A DNA stretch of 64,000 nt, taken from contig DYJI01000005.1 of assembly GCA_020723185.1 (NCBI GenBank), forward strand, positions 124,001 to 188,000, given 5' to 3'. Source of the stretch: Sideroxydans lithotrophicus (lineage in GTDB: Bacteria; Pseudomonadota; Gammaproteobacteria; Burkholderiales; Gallionellaceae). Position numbers and translations under genes: made by a program. This document shows, one piece after another, positions 17,901 to 25,934 of this stretch (the first letter of the stretch is position 1; each line of letters starts with the position of its first letter). The notes beneath the pieces are model-generated. The model was not told where the DNA came from, made no database searches, and was given only the letters and a program-made list of their open reading frames with translations.

Positions 17901-18812
17901 CTGCGAGCGGGTCTCGCGCAAATAACGGGTGCGCGCCCTCAAGCGCCGCCGCAACACCAGCGCCACAGCACCCGTCGTCAGCAACAACGCGATGAGGAAC
18001 CACAACGATTGCTTCAGGTATTCCGGAACGACGACCGTCGGATCGGGTGCCCCCCAGTGCTTGAGTATCCGGAAATACTCGGAATTCGGGTCTGTCTGCC
18101 AATCGACCAGATGACGGTCGATAGCCTGCAACAGCTCGGCATTCCTGCCGTGGGCCGTCGCGTAATACAAACGGGCAGGGTTGAAATAGATCCCAGTATC
18201 GATAAGTGAATAGCGTCCCGCCTGGAACTCGCCGAAATGGTGGTTGGTGACCGCCGCATCGGCTTTCCCGGCCTGCGTCAGCTGGAAAGCCTCTTCATAA
18301 CTTCGCGTCGGAACGAGCTGTGCCTTGATACCGAAATTGAGCAGCATCCCCGCCAACCGATCCTGTTGCATACCGCCATCGAGCACGGCGATGCGCTTCC
18401 CGTTCAGGTCCAGCATGGATGAAAGGCTGGTGTGCTTGTTGCGGAAGATCTGGGTCCAACTGTGCAATGCCGGCGTGGCGTGAAAGTCGAAGCGGGTTTC
18501 CCGTTCTTCAGTGAAGGCGACATCGGGCATCAGGTCGATCTTGCCGTTGCTGAGCAGGTCCAGACAACTCTGCCATTCGCAGGCGACGAAGACGATGTCC
18601 CAATCCTCCTGCCGGGCGATGTCTCGCAGGACATCCGCCAGGATGCCGGAAGCCTTGCCATCCGCCATACTGAATATCTTGGGAGGATTCTCGTACAAAC
18701 CGACCCGAATCTGTCTGGATTCGGCGTGGACTCCTCCGATCGACAAGAGGGTTAACGCGAATAGGGCGAACACGCCCGACACGGTCCGGCCAAGGCGGAG
18801 CCGAAGTGGCAT
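14964..18812 (-). CDS. Sensor with periplasmic SBP domain, PAS/GAF, GGDEF and EAL domains
   Basis: A 1282-residue membrane sensor for c-di-GMP turnover. Order: signal peptide (MPLRLRLGRTVSGVFALFAL), a periplasmic type-3 solute-binding domain (about 30-255), one membrane helix (SLWFLIALLLTTGAVALVL), then PAS, GAF, PAS, PAS, GGDEF with intact GGDEF (LGGDEFILLF), and EAL with intact GVEALLRWHHPELG and DDFGTGYSSLSYL. Both catalytic sites look competent, so it may be a cyclase and/or phosphodiesterase. The start at 18812 is chosen for the perfect signal peptide; ATG 18842 and TTG 18863 are in-frame alternatives. The SBP domain suggests sensing of an amino acid or small ligand. Confidence 0.92.
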   Translation of the reverse strand: MPLRLRLGRTVSGVFALFALTLLSIGGVHAESRQIRVGLYENPPKIFSMADGKASGILADVLRDIARQEDWDIVFVACEWQSCLDLLSNGKIDLMPDVAFTEERETRFDFHATPALHSWTQIFRNKHTSLSSMLDLNGKRIAVLDGGMQQDRLAGMLLNFGIKAQLVPTRSYEEAFQLTQAGKADAAVTNHHFGEFQAGRYSLIDTGIYFNPARLYYATAHGRNAELLQAIDRHLVDWQTDPNSEYFRILKHWGAPDPTVVVPEYLKQSLWFLIALLLTTGAVALVLRRRLRARTRYLRETRSQLQSTLDALPDLLFEVDADGKYLDYHSPRTELLALPRESFIGKRVDEVLPPAAAGIVSSAILEAGEKGYSQGRQIELGLSDGTHWFELSVSRKPAEPGKTPSYIVLSRDISGRKVVEGKLLRMTNLYNALSQCNQAIVRSKSEQELFDIICRDVVELGGMEMAWIGMLDTKDSLIRPAAAFGNGTEYLEGLEISVDADAPNGRGPTGICVRERRPYWCQDFQRDPATARWHERAALFGWGSSASLPLFCKGQVVGAFSLYGKEVNAFDEAASALLLEMAMDISYALDRFADDAYLRQTTRELRDKDELYRTAFFTSPDAVNITRVRDGMYLDVNEGFERLTGWRRNEVIGKTSLELSVWHKPEDRKRLVERLQQDGYCENLEAEFRMKDGSTIIGLMSAKGVEIKGEPCILSITRDISHLRQTESSLLKLSLAVEQSPNTIVITDLEARIEYANQAFSSVTGYTLDEVRGKNPRFLQSGLTPKATYDDMWAHLTAGEAWHGELTNKRKDGTIYIEAATLSPVRQADGRITHYLAVKEDITNRKNDEARILQLSNFDLLTGLPNRSQLNEHLAYAIGFAQRNREKLAVMFLDLDRFKNINDTLGHSVGDQYLIEIARRLKVTVREEDTVSRLGGDEFILLFPGADGDAAAQVASKLLDAVRRPCVIDKHELTDTASVGIAIYPDDGLTAEELLKNADTAMNRLKQGSRNDFRFFTQEMQAHSVRNMQLLNALRQALARDELHLHYQPQVSLLDGRVIGVEALLRWHHPELGPVSPAEFIPLAEESGMIIPVGEWVLRTATRQMKAWLDSGLSPMMVAVNLSAIQFRQPALPELVTRILEETGLAAEHLELELTEAVAMDDPQSAVEMMEKLYGLGIRMSIDDFGTGYSSLSYLKRFKVYKLKIDQSFVRDLTDDPEDKAIVTAIINLASSLGMHTIAEGVETAGQLAYLRLQGCDEVQGYYFSKPLPAQELEAYLRRQSA

Positions 18813-18911
18813 GCGACCTGTGATCTCCTGCAACTGAAACATGGGATTAGCGCGGAACTCCAAGAGTCTGGACCATGGTCCAGTCTATACGCTCTTGCTG
18901 TGTGCGAAAAC

Positions 18912-18934
18912 AAAAATCGCCCACATGGGGCGAT
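18912..18934 (-). terminator. Terminator of tRNA-Ser(GGA)
   Basis: On the minus strand the stem ATCGCCC/GGGCGAT is followed by TTTTTG, 8 bp past the tRNA 3' end. Confidence 0.8.
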
Positions 18935-18941
18935 CTGTATC

Positions 18942-19032
<91 letters not shown>

Positions 19033-19052
19033 GGAAGGGCGCGCAGGATAAA

Positions 19053-19838
19053 CTAGAACGGCTTGCGAGGCAAACGGAATTGATCATGCCATCGGAGCAA
19101 GGCCGCGAATACGCTGGCCGGACTGTCATCAGCCAGCCCGTGAGCCTCCAGCATCTCTATCAGTCCCGCCCGGTCGACGCGAAGGAATGGGTTGGTCGCC
19201 TTCTCCAAAGCGATGGTGAACGGCACGGTCGGTCTGCCCTCTGCGCGCAGCTCCCGTGTATCTGCCATGCGTTGCCGGATGGCGGTATTGTCGGGTTCGC
19301 TATGCACGGCGAAGGCCAGCGTGTACTCGGTGTATTCGTGCGCGCAATAGACCAGCGTCTCGTCCGGCAAGCCGGCCAGACGCTGCAGGGACCGATATAG
19401 CTGTTCGGGAGTGCCCTCGAAGTTCTTGCCGCACCCGGCTCCGAACAGGATGTCGCCGCTGAAGACTGCGCCCGGGGTGACATAGGCGATGTGGTCGACC
19501 AGATGCCCAGGCAACTCCCATATCTCGAATTCGGCCGGGATACCCTGCAACGCCAGCCTGTCCTGTTCCTGCAAGGGATGAGTGATGTGCGGATTGTTCG
19601 GATGGCTTCGTCCGTACACCGGCACGTTATATACTCCGCGCAGTTCCGCGATGCCGCCCACATGGTCACGATGTCGATGGGTACAGAGGATGGCGGTCAA
19701 CCGCAAACCGTTCGAGCGCAGGAATTCGAGCACCGGCTCCGCCTCGCCGGGATCGACGATGACGACCGTGTCTGACTGGCCGTGGATGGCCCAGATATAG
19801 TTGTCTTCCAGTGCGGGGATGGGCGTGATTTTCAACAT
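19053..19838 (-). CDS. gloB: Hydroxyacylglutathione hydrolase (glyoxalase II)
   Basis: Hydrolyses S-lactoylglutathione to lactate and glutathione in methylglyoxal detoxification. It has 261 residues, the metallo-beta-lactamase THRHRDHVGG motif (a variant of THxHxDH, with arginines at the x positions), SGDILFGAGCGKNFEG and CAHEYTEYTL, then the glutathione-binding C-terminal domain. ATG 19838 begins MLKITPIPALEDNYIW, the standard family start, although the frame stays open far upstream. It is divergent from the methyltransferase with only 18 bp between start codons. Confidence 0.95.
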   Translation of the reverse strand: MLKITPIPALEDNYIWAIHGQSDTVVIVDPGEAEPVLEFLRSNGLRLTAILCTHRHRDHVGGIAELRGVYNVPVYGRSHPNNPHITHPLQEQDRLALQGIPAEFEIWELPGHLVDHIAYVTPGAVFSGDILFGAGCGKNFEGTPEQLYRSLQRLAGLPDETLVYCAHEYTEYTLAFAVHSEPDNTAIRQRMADTRELRAEGRPTVPFTIALEKATNPFLRVDRAGLIEMLEAHGLADDSPASVFAALLRWHDQFRLPRKPF

Positions 19839-19856
19839 GATGGGTCTGCAGGTCCG

Positions 19857-20603
19857 ATGCCGAATTCTAAAGTAATCACGAAGAGTCTGAGTGAATGGTT
19901 CGCCACGGAGCAGGGCGGCTATGTGCTGACACGCGAGCAGGCCTACTTCGACCATACAGTGAGTGACATCTTCGGCTTCAACGCGCTGCAGATCGGTGTG
20001 CCCGGTCAGGACTTCCTGCGCAACAGCCGCATGCCGCTGCGCTTCACGGCCGGCAACCACACGGGCAACGACGTGCGCCTGATCTGTTCCGAACTGCCTT
20101 TTGACAGCGCCAGCCTGGATCTGGTGCTGATGCCTCATGTGCTGGAATTCTCCGACAATCCGCACCAGATCATCCGCGAAGTGGAGCGCGTGCTGATGCC
20201 GGAAGGCAATCTCATCATCAGCGGTTTCAATCCTTATAGCCTGTGGGGATTGCACCGCAAGCTCGGGCGCAAGCAAGGCTATCCATGGGATGCCCGTTTC
20301 ATCGGCTTGCCCCGCTTGAAGGACTGGCTGGCGCTGCTGGGATTCGAAGTGGTCGGCGGCCGTTTCGCCGCCTATGCGCCGCCGTTCCGGCAAAAGAAGT
20401 GGCTGGAGCGCTCAGCCTTCATGGAGAAGGCGGGCGACAGATGGTGGGCGGTCGGTGGCGGGGTCTATTTCCTTCATGCGGTGAAACGCGTGCCCGGCAT
20501 GCGCCTGATCAAACCCAAATGGAACGAAGGCTTGGTGCGTAAACTGATGCCGGCCTCTCCCAAACTGAACAAAGGAACACAGAAGCGTGGAACAGATGAG
20601 TGA
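19857..20603 (+). CDS. Class I SAM-dependent methyltransferase (YafS-like)
   Basis: A 248-residue type 11 methyltransferase. The visible core is [20 protein letters not shown] (motif II/III region) and [20 protein letters not shown]. The usual GxGxG loop is replaced by a less conserved N-terminal stretch, as is typical for the protein encoded between gloB and rnhA in proteobacteria. The substrate is unknown. It overlaps rnhA by 17 bp and is divergent from gloB. ATG 19857 was chosen since upstream codons are antisense to gloB. Confidence 0.85.
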   Translation: MPNSKVITKSLSEWFATEQGGYVLTREQAYFDHTVSDIFGFNALQIGVPGQDFLRNSRMPLRFTAGNHTGNDVRLICSELPFDSASLDLVLMPHVLEFSDNPHQIIREVERVLMPEGNLIISGFNPYSLWGLHRKLGRKQGYPWDARFIGLPRLKDWLALLGFEVVGGRFAAYAPPFRQKKWLERSAFMEKAGDRWWAVGGGVYFLHAVKRVPGMRLIKPKWNEGLVRKLMPASPKLNKGTQKRGTDE

Positions 20604-21042
20604 TGTGGTGGATGTCTTCAGCGATGGTGCCTGCAAGGGCAATCCAGGTGTCGGCGGCTGGGGCGTGCTGTTGCGCGCCAAGGGCAAGGAGCGGGAATTG
20701 TGTGGCGGCGAAGCGCACACCACCAACAACCGCATGGAATTGATGGCCGCCATCGCGGCGCTGGAGACGTTGACGCGCCCCTGCAAGGTGCGCCTGCACA
20801 CCGATTCGAAATATGTGCTGCAAGGCATCACCGAATGGCTGCCGGGCTGGAAGCAGCGCGGCTGGAAGACCGCCAGCAAACAGCCGGTGAAGAACGAAGA
20901 CCTTTGGCGCAGGCTGGACGATGCTGTGACCCGTCACCACATCGAGTGGGTATGGGTCAAAGGCCATGCGGGCCACGAAGGCAACGAGCGCGCCGACGCG
21001 CTGGCCAATCGCGGCATCGAGACATTGAGGGAGCAGGCATGA
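20587..21042 (+). CDS. rnhA: Ribonuclease HI
   Basis: Removes RNA from RNA:DNA hybrids. Catalytic carboxylates are visible in [12 protein letters not shown] (Asp), [10 protein letters not shown] (Glu), LHTDSKYV (Asp) and GNERADALA (Asp), plus the His of [11 protein letters not shown]. It has 151 residues. The GTG at 20587 lies inside the methyltransferase; ATG 20596 ([11 protein letters not shown]) is an equally good start. The stop overlaps the dnaQ ATG (ATGA). The rnhA-dnaQ pair is conserved in proteobacteria. Confidence 0.95.
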   Translation: MEQMSDVVDVFSDGACKGNPGVGGWGVLLRAKGKERELCGGEAHTTNNRMELMAAIAALETLTRPCKVRLHTDSKYVLQGITEWLPGWKQRGWKTASKQPVKNEDLWRRLDDAVTRHHIEWVWVKGHAGHEGNERADALANRGIETLREQA

Positions 21043-21740
21043 GACAGGTAGTGCTGGATACGGAAACGACCGGACTGGACCCGAAGCAGGGCCACCGCAT
21101 CATCGAAGTCGCCGCCATCGAACTGGACGGGCGCAAGGTGTCGGGACGCACCTTCCACCGCTATATCAATCCGGAACGCGAGATCGACGAAGGCGCCGCC
21201 GCCGTGCACGGCCTGACGCTGGACCGTTTGCAGGACGAGCCCAAGTTCGCCGAGATCGCACCGGCCTTGCTGGAATTCATCGCCGGCGCGGAGCTGATCA
21301 TCCACAATGCGCCGTTCGATATCGGCTTCCTCAATGCCGAGTTGGCACTGGCCGGTCTGCCGAAACTGGACAACCCAGTTCTCGATACCCTGAAGGTTGC
21401 CAAAGAGCTGCATCCGGGCAAGAAGAACAATCTGAATGCACTGTGTGATCGTTATCAGATCGACAACTCGCACCGTACCTTGCACGGTGCATTGCTGGAT
21501 ACGGAGCTGCTGGCCGAAGTCTATCTCGGCATGACGCGCGGGCAGGGGAGCCTGCTGGGAGAAGACACCGTGAACACCGAGACCCCACGTGACAGCCAGC
21601 GCACCGAACGCATCTCAGCATCTGTACGCGTCTTGCTCGCCAGCGAAGAAGAACTGTCTCAGCATGAAGCGCAACTAGGCGACATCGACAAGGCCAGCAA
21701 GGGTGCCTGCATCTGGCGTCAGCTGGAAATGCCGGGATGA
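21039..21740 (+). CDS. dnaQ: DNA polymerase III subunit epsilon
   Basis: The proofreading 3'-5' exonuclease subunit of the replicative polymerase. Exo motifs are [10 protein letters not shown] (Exo I), [14 protein letters not shown] (Exo II) and [17 protein letters not shown] (Exo III, with the catalytic His). Its 233 residues include a C-terminal tail that would bind the alpha subunit. The ATG overlaps the rnhA stop, and its own stop overlaps the next start (ATGA), so rnhA-dnaQ-flavoprotein are co-translated. Confidence 0.95.
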   Translation: MRQVVLDTETTGLDPKQGHRIIEVAAIELDGRKVSGRTFHRYINPEREIDEGAAAVHGLTLDRLQDEPKFAEIAPALLEFIAGAELIIHNAPFDIGFLNAELALAGLPKLDNPVLDTLKVAKELHPGKKNNLNALCDRYQIDNSHRTLHGALLDTELLAEVYLGMTRGQGSLLGEDTVNTETPRDSQRTERISASVRVLLASEEELSQHEAQLGDIDKASKGACIWRQLEMPG

Positions 21741-22921
21741 GCGCCGGATCGCCTGTTGCAACGGACGTCCTGATCATCGGTGCCGGTGCGGCGGGTTTGA
21801 TGTGTGCGTTGACGGCCGCCCAGCGCGGCCGCACCGTGGTATTGCTCGATCACAACAACAAGCTGGCCGAGAAGATCCGCATATCAGGTGGCGGCCGTTG
21901 CAACTTCACCAACCTGAACGTCAAGCCGGACAACTACCTTTCGTACAATCCGCACTTCTGCCGTTCCGCGCTGGCCCGATTCACACCGCAGCACTTCATC
22001 TCACTGCTGGAGAAGCACGGCATCAGATATCACGAGAAGACACTCGGCCAATTGTTCTGCGACGATGGATCGGAAGCCATCATCGACATGCTCAGATCCG
22101 AATGCGATGCCGCCGGGGTGCGCTGGGCCATGCCGTGCACAGTCGGACAGATAACTCATGGGGAAGGTTTCAGTGTGCAAACCTCGCACGGCCTCTACCG
22201 AACCAGTTCACTGGTCGTCGCCACCGGCGGACTTTCCATCCCCAAGATCGGCGCGACCCCCTTCGGCTACAAGGTGGCCGAGCAATTCAACCTGCCCGTG
22301 ACCAAGCTGAAACCCGGACTGGTGCCGCTCAGTTTCCATCCGGAAGCTTGGGCCGTCTATGCCGACCTGTCCGGGGTGTCGTTGGATGCGATCGTCGGAT
22401 TCGGCAAGCAGAGCTTCCGCGAGAACCTGCTGTTCACCCATCGCGGCCTGAGCGGCCCGGCTATCCTGCAGATATCTTCCTACTGGGAGCCGGGGCAGCC
22501 GCTTTCTATCGATCTGCTGCCCGATCATGACCTGTACGCCATATTTATGGAACAACGCACCAACAAGATGCTGCTGGCCAACTTCCTGACGCAGTATCTG
22601 CCCAAGCGCCTGGCAGAGATCATCGCCACGCATTGGAGCGAGAACCTCCCGGTCAATCAGCATTCTTCCAAACAGCTCGCCGCCTTGGCAGACAAGATCA
22701 AGGGCTGGCAGATCACACCTAGTGGCACTCTGGGTTATGGCAAGGCGGAGGTGACCTGCGGCGGCGTGGACACCCGCGCCTTGTCCTCCAAGAGCATGGA
22801 ATGCAACGACGTGGCGGGGCTGTATTTCATCGGCGAAGTGGTGGACGTCACCGGACATCTCGGCGGCTACAACTTCCAGTGGGCATGGGCTTCCGGACAT
22901 GCTGCGGGACTCGCCGCGTAG
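21737..22921 (+). CDS. HI0933/YhiN-family flavoprotein (NAD(P)/FAD-dependent oxidoreductase)
   Basis: A 394-residue FAD protein with N-terminal DVLIIGAGAAGLMCALTAA (dinucleotide fold), RISGGGRCNFTN, VVATGGLSIPKIGATPFGY and the C-terminal FIGEVVDVTGHLGGYNFQWA, all HI0933 signatures. The family resembles aminoacetone-type or BaiN oxidoreductases, but the substrate is unknown. It is translationally coupled to dnaQ by a 4-bp overlap. There is no reason to think its function is linked to replication. Confidence 0.9.
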   Translation: MSAGSPVATDVLIIGAGAAGLMCALTAAQRGRTVVLLDHNNKLAEKIRISGGGRCNFTNLNVKPDNYLSYNPHFCRSALARFTPQHFISLLEKHGIRYHEKTLGQLFCDDGSEAIIDMLRSECDAAGVRWAMPCTVGQITHGEGFSVQTSHGLYRTSSLVVATGGLSIPKIGATPFGYKVAEQFNLPVTKLKPGLVPLSFHPEAWAVYADLSGVSLDAIVGFGKQSFRENLLFTHRGLSGPAILQISSYWEPGQPLSIDLLPDHDLYAIFMEQRTNKMLLANFLTQYLPKRLAEIIATHWSENLPVNQHSSKQLAALADKIKGWQITPSGTLGYGKAEVTCGGVDTRALSSKSMECNDVAGLYFIGEVVDVTGHLGGYNFQWAWASGHAAGLAA

Positions 22922-22933
22922 GGAGGAGAGGAC

Positions 22934-24418
22934 ATGGCGGTAGAAACCGAACTCAAACTGCACATCTCACCCGACCGGCTGCAACGTCTGAAGCGTCACC
23001 CGCTCCTGCGCAGCCACACTGTCGGGCGCGCGCGCGTGCTCAAGCTGTACAGCATCTACTACGACACTGCCGATCTGGTCTTGCAGCGCAATGCCATGGC
23101 CTTGCGCCTGCGCCGCGTCGGCAAGCAGTGGCTGCAGACCCTGAAGGGCGGCGGGCGATCGAGCGCTGGACTGCACCAGCGCAACGAATGGGAGACGCCC
23201 GTCCCCGCAGAGCGGTTGGATCTGGAGGCCCTCAAACTCATCGGCGGCAAACTCCCGCACGGCGCACGCAACCATCTGCAGGCGGTCTTTGTCACCGATT
23301 TCACGCGCAATGTACGTCTGCTCGATTTCGAAGGCGCCCGGATCGAACTGTGCATGGACACTGGCGAGATACGTGCCGGACAGAGTATGTGCCCCATCTC
23401 GGAACTGGAGCTCGAACTCATATCCGGTGCGCCGCAAAAGTTGTTCAAGCTGGCACTCGCGCTGATCGAGGTCGTGCCGCTGGAAGTCGAACACACCAGC
23501 AAGGCCGAATATGGTTACCGCCTTTTCTCCGCCTCCGGGCCAGCGGTAAGCAAGGGCAAGTTCGCCGCATTGACGCCGTCCCAGGGTGTCGGCAGCGCTC
23601 TTCAGGCCTTGGTCGCATCCTGCCTGTCGCATATACAGGCTAATGTGCCCGGGGCATTGCTGAAGCTGGACGAGGAATATCTGCATCAGATTCGTGTCGG
23701 CCTGCGCCGATTGCGCGTGGTGCTGTCGGTGGCCAGACGTTTCCAGCCCGAACCGGAACTGGATGTCTTGTATGGTGAGGTATCCGGGTTGTGCATCGAG
23801 CTGGGCCGCGCCCGCGATTGGGACGTGTTCGTCACGCAGACCCTGGCACCGATCTGCGCCCGCTTGCCCGAGCATGAAGGCTTGCGTGACTTGCTGGGCA
23901 CCTGCGAGCGGATGCGTCGCAAACAGCATGCCGGCGTGGAAAATAGCTTGGCCTCACAGGATTTCCAGCGTCTGTTATTGCGTTTCGGCGTATGGCTGCA
24001 TCATGACAAGGCAGAAAGTCCCAAGCCTATGCTTGAAAAGTTCGTCCGCAAGATACTCGAGAAACGCAGCAGACAAGTCATGGTGGTAGGGGATGCGCTA
24101 TCCAACAAGGTGCCGGCACAGTTCCATGCCCTGCGTATCACCTGCAAGAAACTGCGCTACAGCCTGGAGATGTTCGGCAGCCTCCTGCCGCAGCACAAGT
24201 ACAACGCCTATCTGGACAGGTTGACCGTCTTGCAAGACATTCTGGGCACCATGCACGACATCTCTGTCGCGCATCGGCTGCTTGATGAATTGGAGAATAC
24301 ATCCCGGCACGATACACTCGCGCTGGTACGGGGCTGGATGGAGCACGACTATGCCGAGCACATCACCCTGTTCAACAGGAACTGGGCCGGCTTCGCGAAA
24401 CAGACAAAGTGCTGGTAA
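22934..24418 (+). CDS. CYTH and CHAD domain protein (inorganic triphosphatase-like)
   Basis: A 494-residue protein with an N-terminal CYTH domain (about 1-200) opening with ETELKLHI, the ExExK metal/phosphate signature. It also shows the basic tunnel residues KQWLQTLKGGG and ELELELISG. A C-terminal CHAD domain of paired helices (about 210-480, HQIRVGLRRLRVVLS, HALRITCKKLRYSLEMF) has the polyphosphate-binding His/Arg/Lys pattern. E. coli YgiF of the same layout hydrolyses tripolyphosphate. GGAGAGGAC just upstream serves as ribosome site. It is followed after 49 bp by an unknown small gene. Confidence 0.92.
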   Translation: MAVETELKLHISPDRLQRLKRHPLLRSHTVGRARVLKLYSIYYDTADLVLQRNAMALRLRRVGKQWLQTLKGGGRSSAGLHQRNEWETPVPAERLDLEALKLIGGKLPHGARNHLQAVFVTDFTRNVRLLDFEGARIELCMDTGEIRAGQSMCPISELELELISGAPQKLFKLALALIEVVPLEVEHTSKAEYGYRLFSASGPAVSKGKFAALTPSQGVGSALQALVASCLSHIQANVPGALLKLDEEYLHQIRVGLRRLRVVLSVARRFQPEPELDVLYGEVSGLCIELGRARDWDVFVTQTLAPICARLPEHEGLRDLLGTCERMRRKQHAGVENSLASQDFQRLLLRFGVWLHHDKAESPKPMLEKFVRKILEKRSRQVMVVGDALSNKVPAQFHALRITCKKLRYSLEMFGSLLPQHKYNAYLDRLTVLQDILGTMHDISVAHRLLDELENTSRHDTLALVRGWMEHDYAEHITLFNRNWAGFAKQTKCW

Positions 24419-24467
24419 AGGCTCCGCAAGGGGAGAGTATCTTGAAGACAGGAAAGGCCATACAACG

Positions 24468-24887
24468 ATGAGCAAGAAACCAACGAACCTGCGTGTCCCG
24501 GTCACACAGGGCTTGAAAGACATCTACGCGATGGATATGCACCTGCCATACCAGGCGGCATGCGAAGGCCGCTTCAGCGTGACGGCTTTCGGCCGCTTGG
24601 CCGCCGCGATCTCGGTCGTGCGTACCGCGCTGGTACAAAAGAACACCCGGATACCCGGGGCCATCGAGGCGCTGGACAAGGCGGTCGAAACACTGTCGAT
24701 GGTGCGTGCACGCGGCGACAGTACCGATGTATGGGAGATCAGGGAGGATGAACGACCCAGTGTGGTGTCGGGGATCGAAGTCGCGGAGGAGTGCATCGGC
24801 GTGCTCGATGTAGCCTTGCTCGAACAAAGTGCTGCCATGCTGATGAGCTTGATGGCCGACACCTCCGGTGACCAGGTGACCAGCTGA
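24468..24887 (+). CDS. Conserved-looking hypothetical protein, 139 residues
   Basis: I do not recognise a family. The protein is helical and soluble, with no signal peptide or cysteine pair. A central segment (FGRLAAAISVVRTALVQKNT) and a later acidic helix (GIEVAEECIGVLDVALLEQS) look amphipathic. ATG 24468 has GGAAAGG about 10 nt upstream. It lies 49 bp after the CYTH-CHAD gene in the same direction and may be co-transcribed with it. It ends shortly before tRNA-Cys on the other strand. Base composition is like the core genes. Confidence 0.7.
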   Translation: MSKKPTNLRVPVTQGLKDIYAMDMHLPYQAACEGRFSVTAFGRLAAAISVVRTALVQKNTRIPGAIEALDKAVETLSMVRARGDSTDVWEIREDERPSVVSGIEVAEECIGVLDVALLEQSAAMLMSLMADTSGDQVTS

Positions 24888-24902
24888 TTCAGGAAGGGGG
24901 AG

Positions 24903-24976
24903 TGGAGGCGCGACCCAGAGTCGAACTGGGCTCTACGGATTTGCAATCCGGTGCATAACCGCTTTGCTATCGCGCC
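24903..24976 (-). tRNA. tRNA-Cys (anticodon GCA)
   Basis: A 74-nt tRNA with acceptor GGCGCGA, anticodon loop in GGATTGCAAATCC (GCA), T-loop GTTCGACTC and encoded CCA. It is second in a minus-strand transcript behind tRNA-Gly. Confidence 0.96.
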
Positions 24977-25035
24977 GTGTGGCAAGAAGCACAACTTAAA
25001 AGCACGGGAAAGCAATTTGTGCTTTCCCGGAAATT

Positions 25036-25111
<76 letters not shown>

Positions 25112-25127
25112 AGAAGAGAAGGTGCGC

Positions 25128-25155
25128 ATTATATGGTGAAAGATTTTTGTGTCAA
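25128..25155 (-). promoter_or_regulatory. Consensus sigma-70 promoter of tRNA-Gly/tRNA-Cys
   Basis: On the minus strand TTGACA (25155-25150), a 16-nt spacer and TATAAT (25133-25128) are both perfect hexamers, followed by the discriminator GCGCACC. Confidence 0.85.
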
Positions 25156-25204
25156 CACAGATACGAAAAAATTTCACACTTTCTCGCATCGAAATCCGCG
25201 TATG

Positions 25205-25210
25205 TATAAT
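25205..25210 (+). promoter_or_regulatory. -10 box of tRNA-Leu(TAA)
   Basis: TATAAT is followed by the GC-rich discriminator GCGCGCCCC, about 50 bp before the tRNA. The best -35 candidate, near 25181-25187, is poor. Confidence 0.6.
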
Positions 25211-25260
25211 GCGCGCCCCATCGGCATCATATGAATCCTAGCTGATTCAGCGCGTCGCCA

Positions 25261-25349
25261 GCCCGGATGGTGAAACTGGTAGACACAACGGACTTAAAAT
25301 CCGTCGGGAGGAAACTCCTGTGCCGGTTCGATTCCGGCTCCGGGCACCA
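25261..25349 (+). tRNA. tRNA-Leu (anticodon TAA)
   Basis: An 89-nt type II tRNA with acceptor GCCCGGA, anticodon stem-loop ACGGACTTAAAATCCGT (TAA), a long variable arm, T-loop GTTCGATTC and encoded CCA. Confidence 0.96.
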
Positions 25350-25541
25350 AACAAAAAGTGGTTTCAGAATCCGATACTTGAATATTTTTCTACGCGTACC
25401 CCATTTTGCCCATGCGTGGCGGGGATTTGCGGCAATCCAACATTTTTTTGGCCTATATATTTTTTCCTGTTGCAAAAGCTCACAATATCTAGAACAATCC
25501 GCCTCGGAGTTGATTCCACCCGATAACCAAAGGAGAAACGT

Positions 25542-25826
25542 ATGAACCGTAAAGAACTGATTGATGCACTTTCCGCAAAGACAGGCAGCAGCAAGGCTGA
25601 CGCAGATCGCAACATCGCAGCACTGATCGAAATCATCACCGGCGCACTGAAGAAGGGCGACAACGTTGCATTGGTTGGCTTCGGCACGTTCGAAGTTCGC
25701 AAGCGCGCAGCACGTACAGGCCGCAATCCTGCTACCGGCGCAGAGCTGAAGATCAAAGCTTCCAAGGCACCTGCATTCAAGGCAGGCGCTACGCTGAAGG
25801 CAGCTGTGAACGGCGGCAAGAAGTAA
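25542..25826 (+). CDS. DNA-binding protein HU
   Basis: A 94-residue histone-like protein that bends DNA without sequence specificity. It matches HU closely: MNRKELIDALSAKTGSSKADA, VALVGFGTFEVRKRAARTGRNPATG (beta arm with the RNPATG tip) and KAPAFKAGATLKAAVN. AAAGGAGAAACG gives a strong ribosome site. The 190 bp between tRNA-Leu and this gene hold no other gene, are A+T-rich and probably contain its promoter. Two hairpins follow the stop. HupB is the likely orthologue. Confidence 0.95.
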   Translation: MNRKELIDALSAKTGSSKADADRNIAALIEIITGALKKGDNVALVGFGTFEVRKRAARTGRNPATGAELKIKASKAPAFKAGATLKAAVNGGKK

Positions 25827-25842
25827 TCACTCCAAAAGACAA

Positions 25843-25872
25843 TGCGATCCTGATGTTCCCATCAGGATCGCA
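25843..25872 (+). terminator. Perfect hairpin after HU (no T-tract)
   Basis: A 13-bp perfect stem TGCGATCCTGATG/CATCAGGATCGCA with TTCC loop, 16 bp after the stop. Lacking a T-run, it more likely protects the 3' end than terminates alone. Confidence 0.5.
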
Positions 25873-25884
25873 CTTGTAGGAATT

Positions 25885-25918
25885 AAAAAAGGTTGAATCT
25901 TTCGATTCAACCTTTTTT
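25885..25918. terminator. Bidirectional terminator between HU and malQ
   Basis: A 15-bp perfect stem AAAAAAGGTTGAATC/GATTCAACCTTTTTT with TTTC loop, giving T-runs in both directions between the two convergent genes. Confidence 0.9.
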
Positions 25919-25934
25919 GTTTATTGCTTGTTTC

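Noticed and set aside
21703-22530. Overlapping frame inside the HI0933 flavoprotein gene
   Set aside because: Same strand but shifted; lacks any motif, while the FAD signatures are all in the chosen frame.
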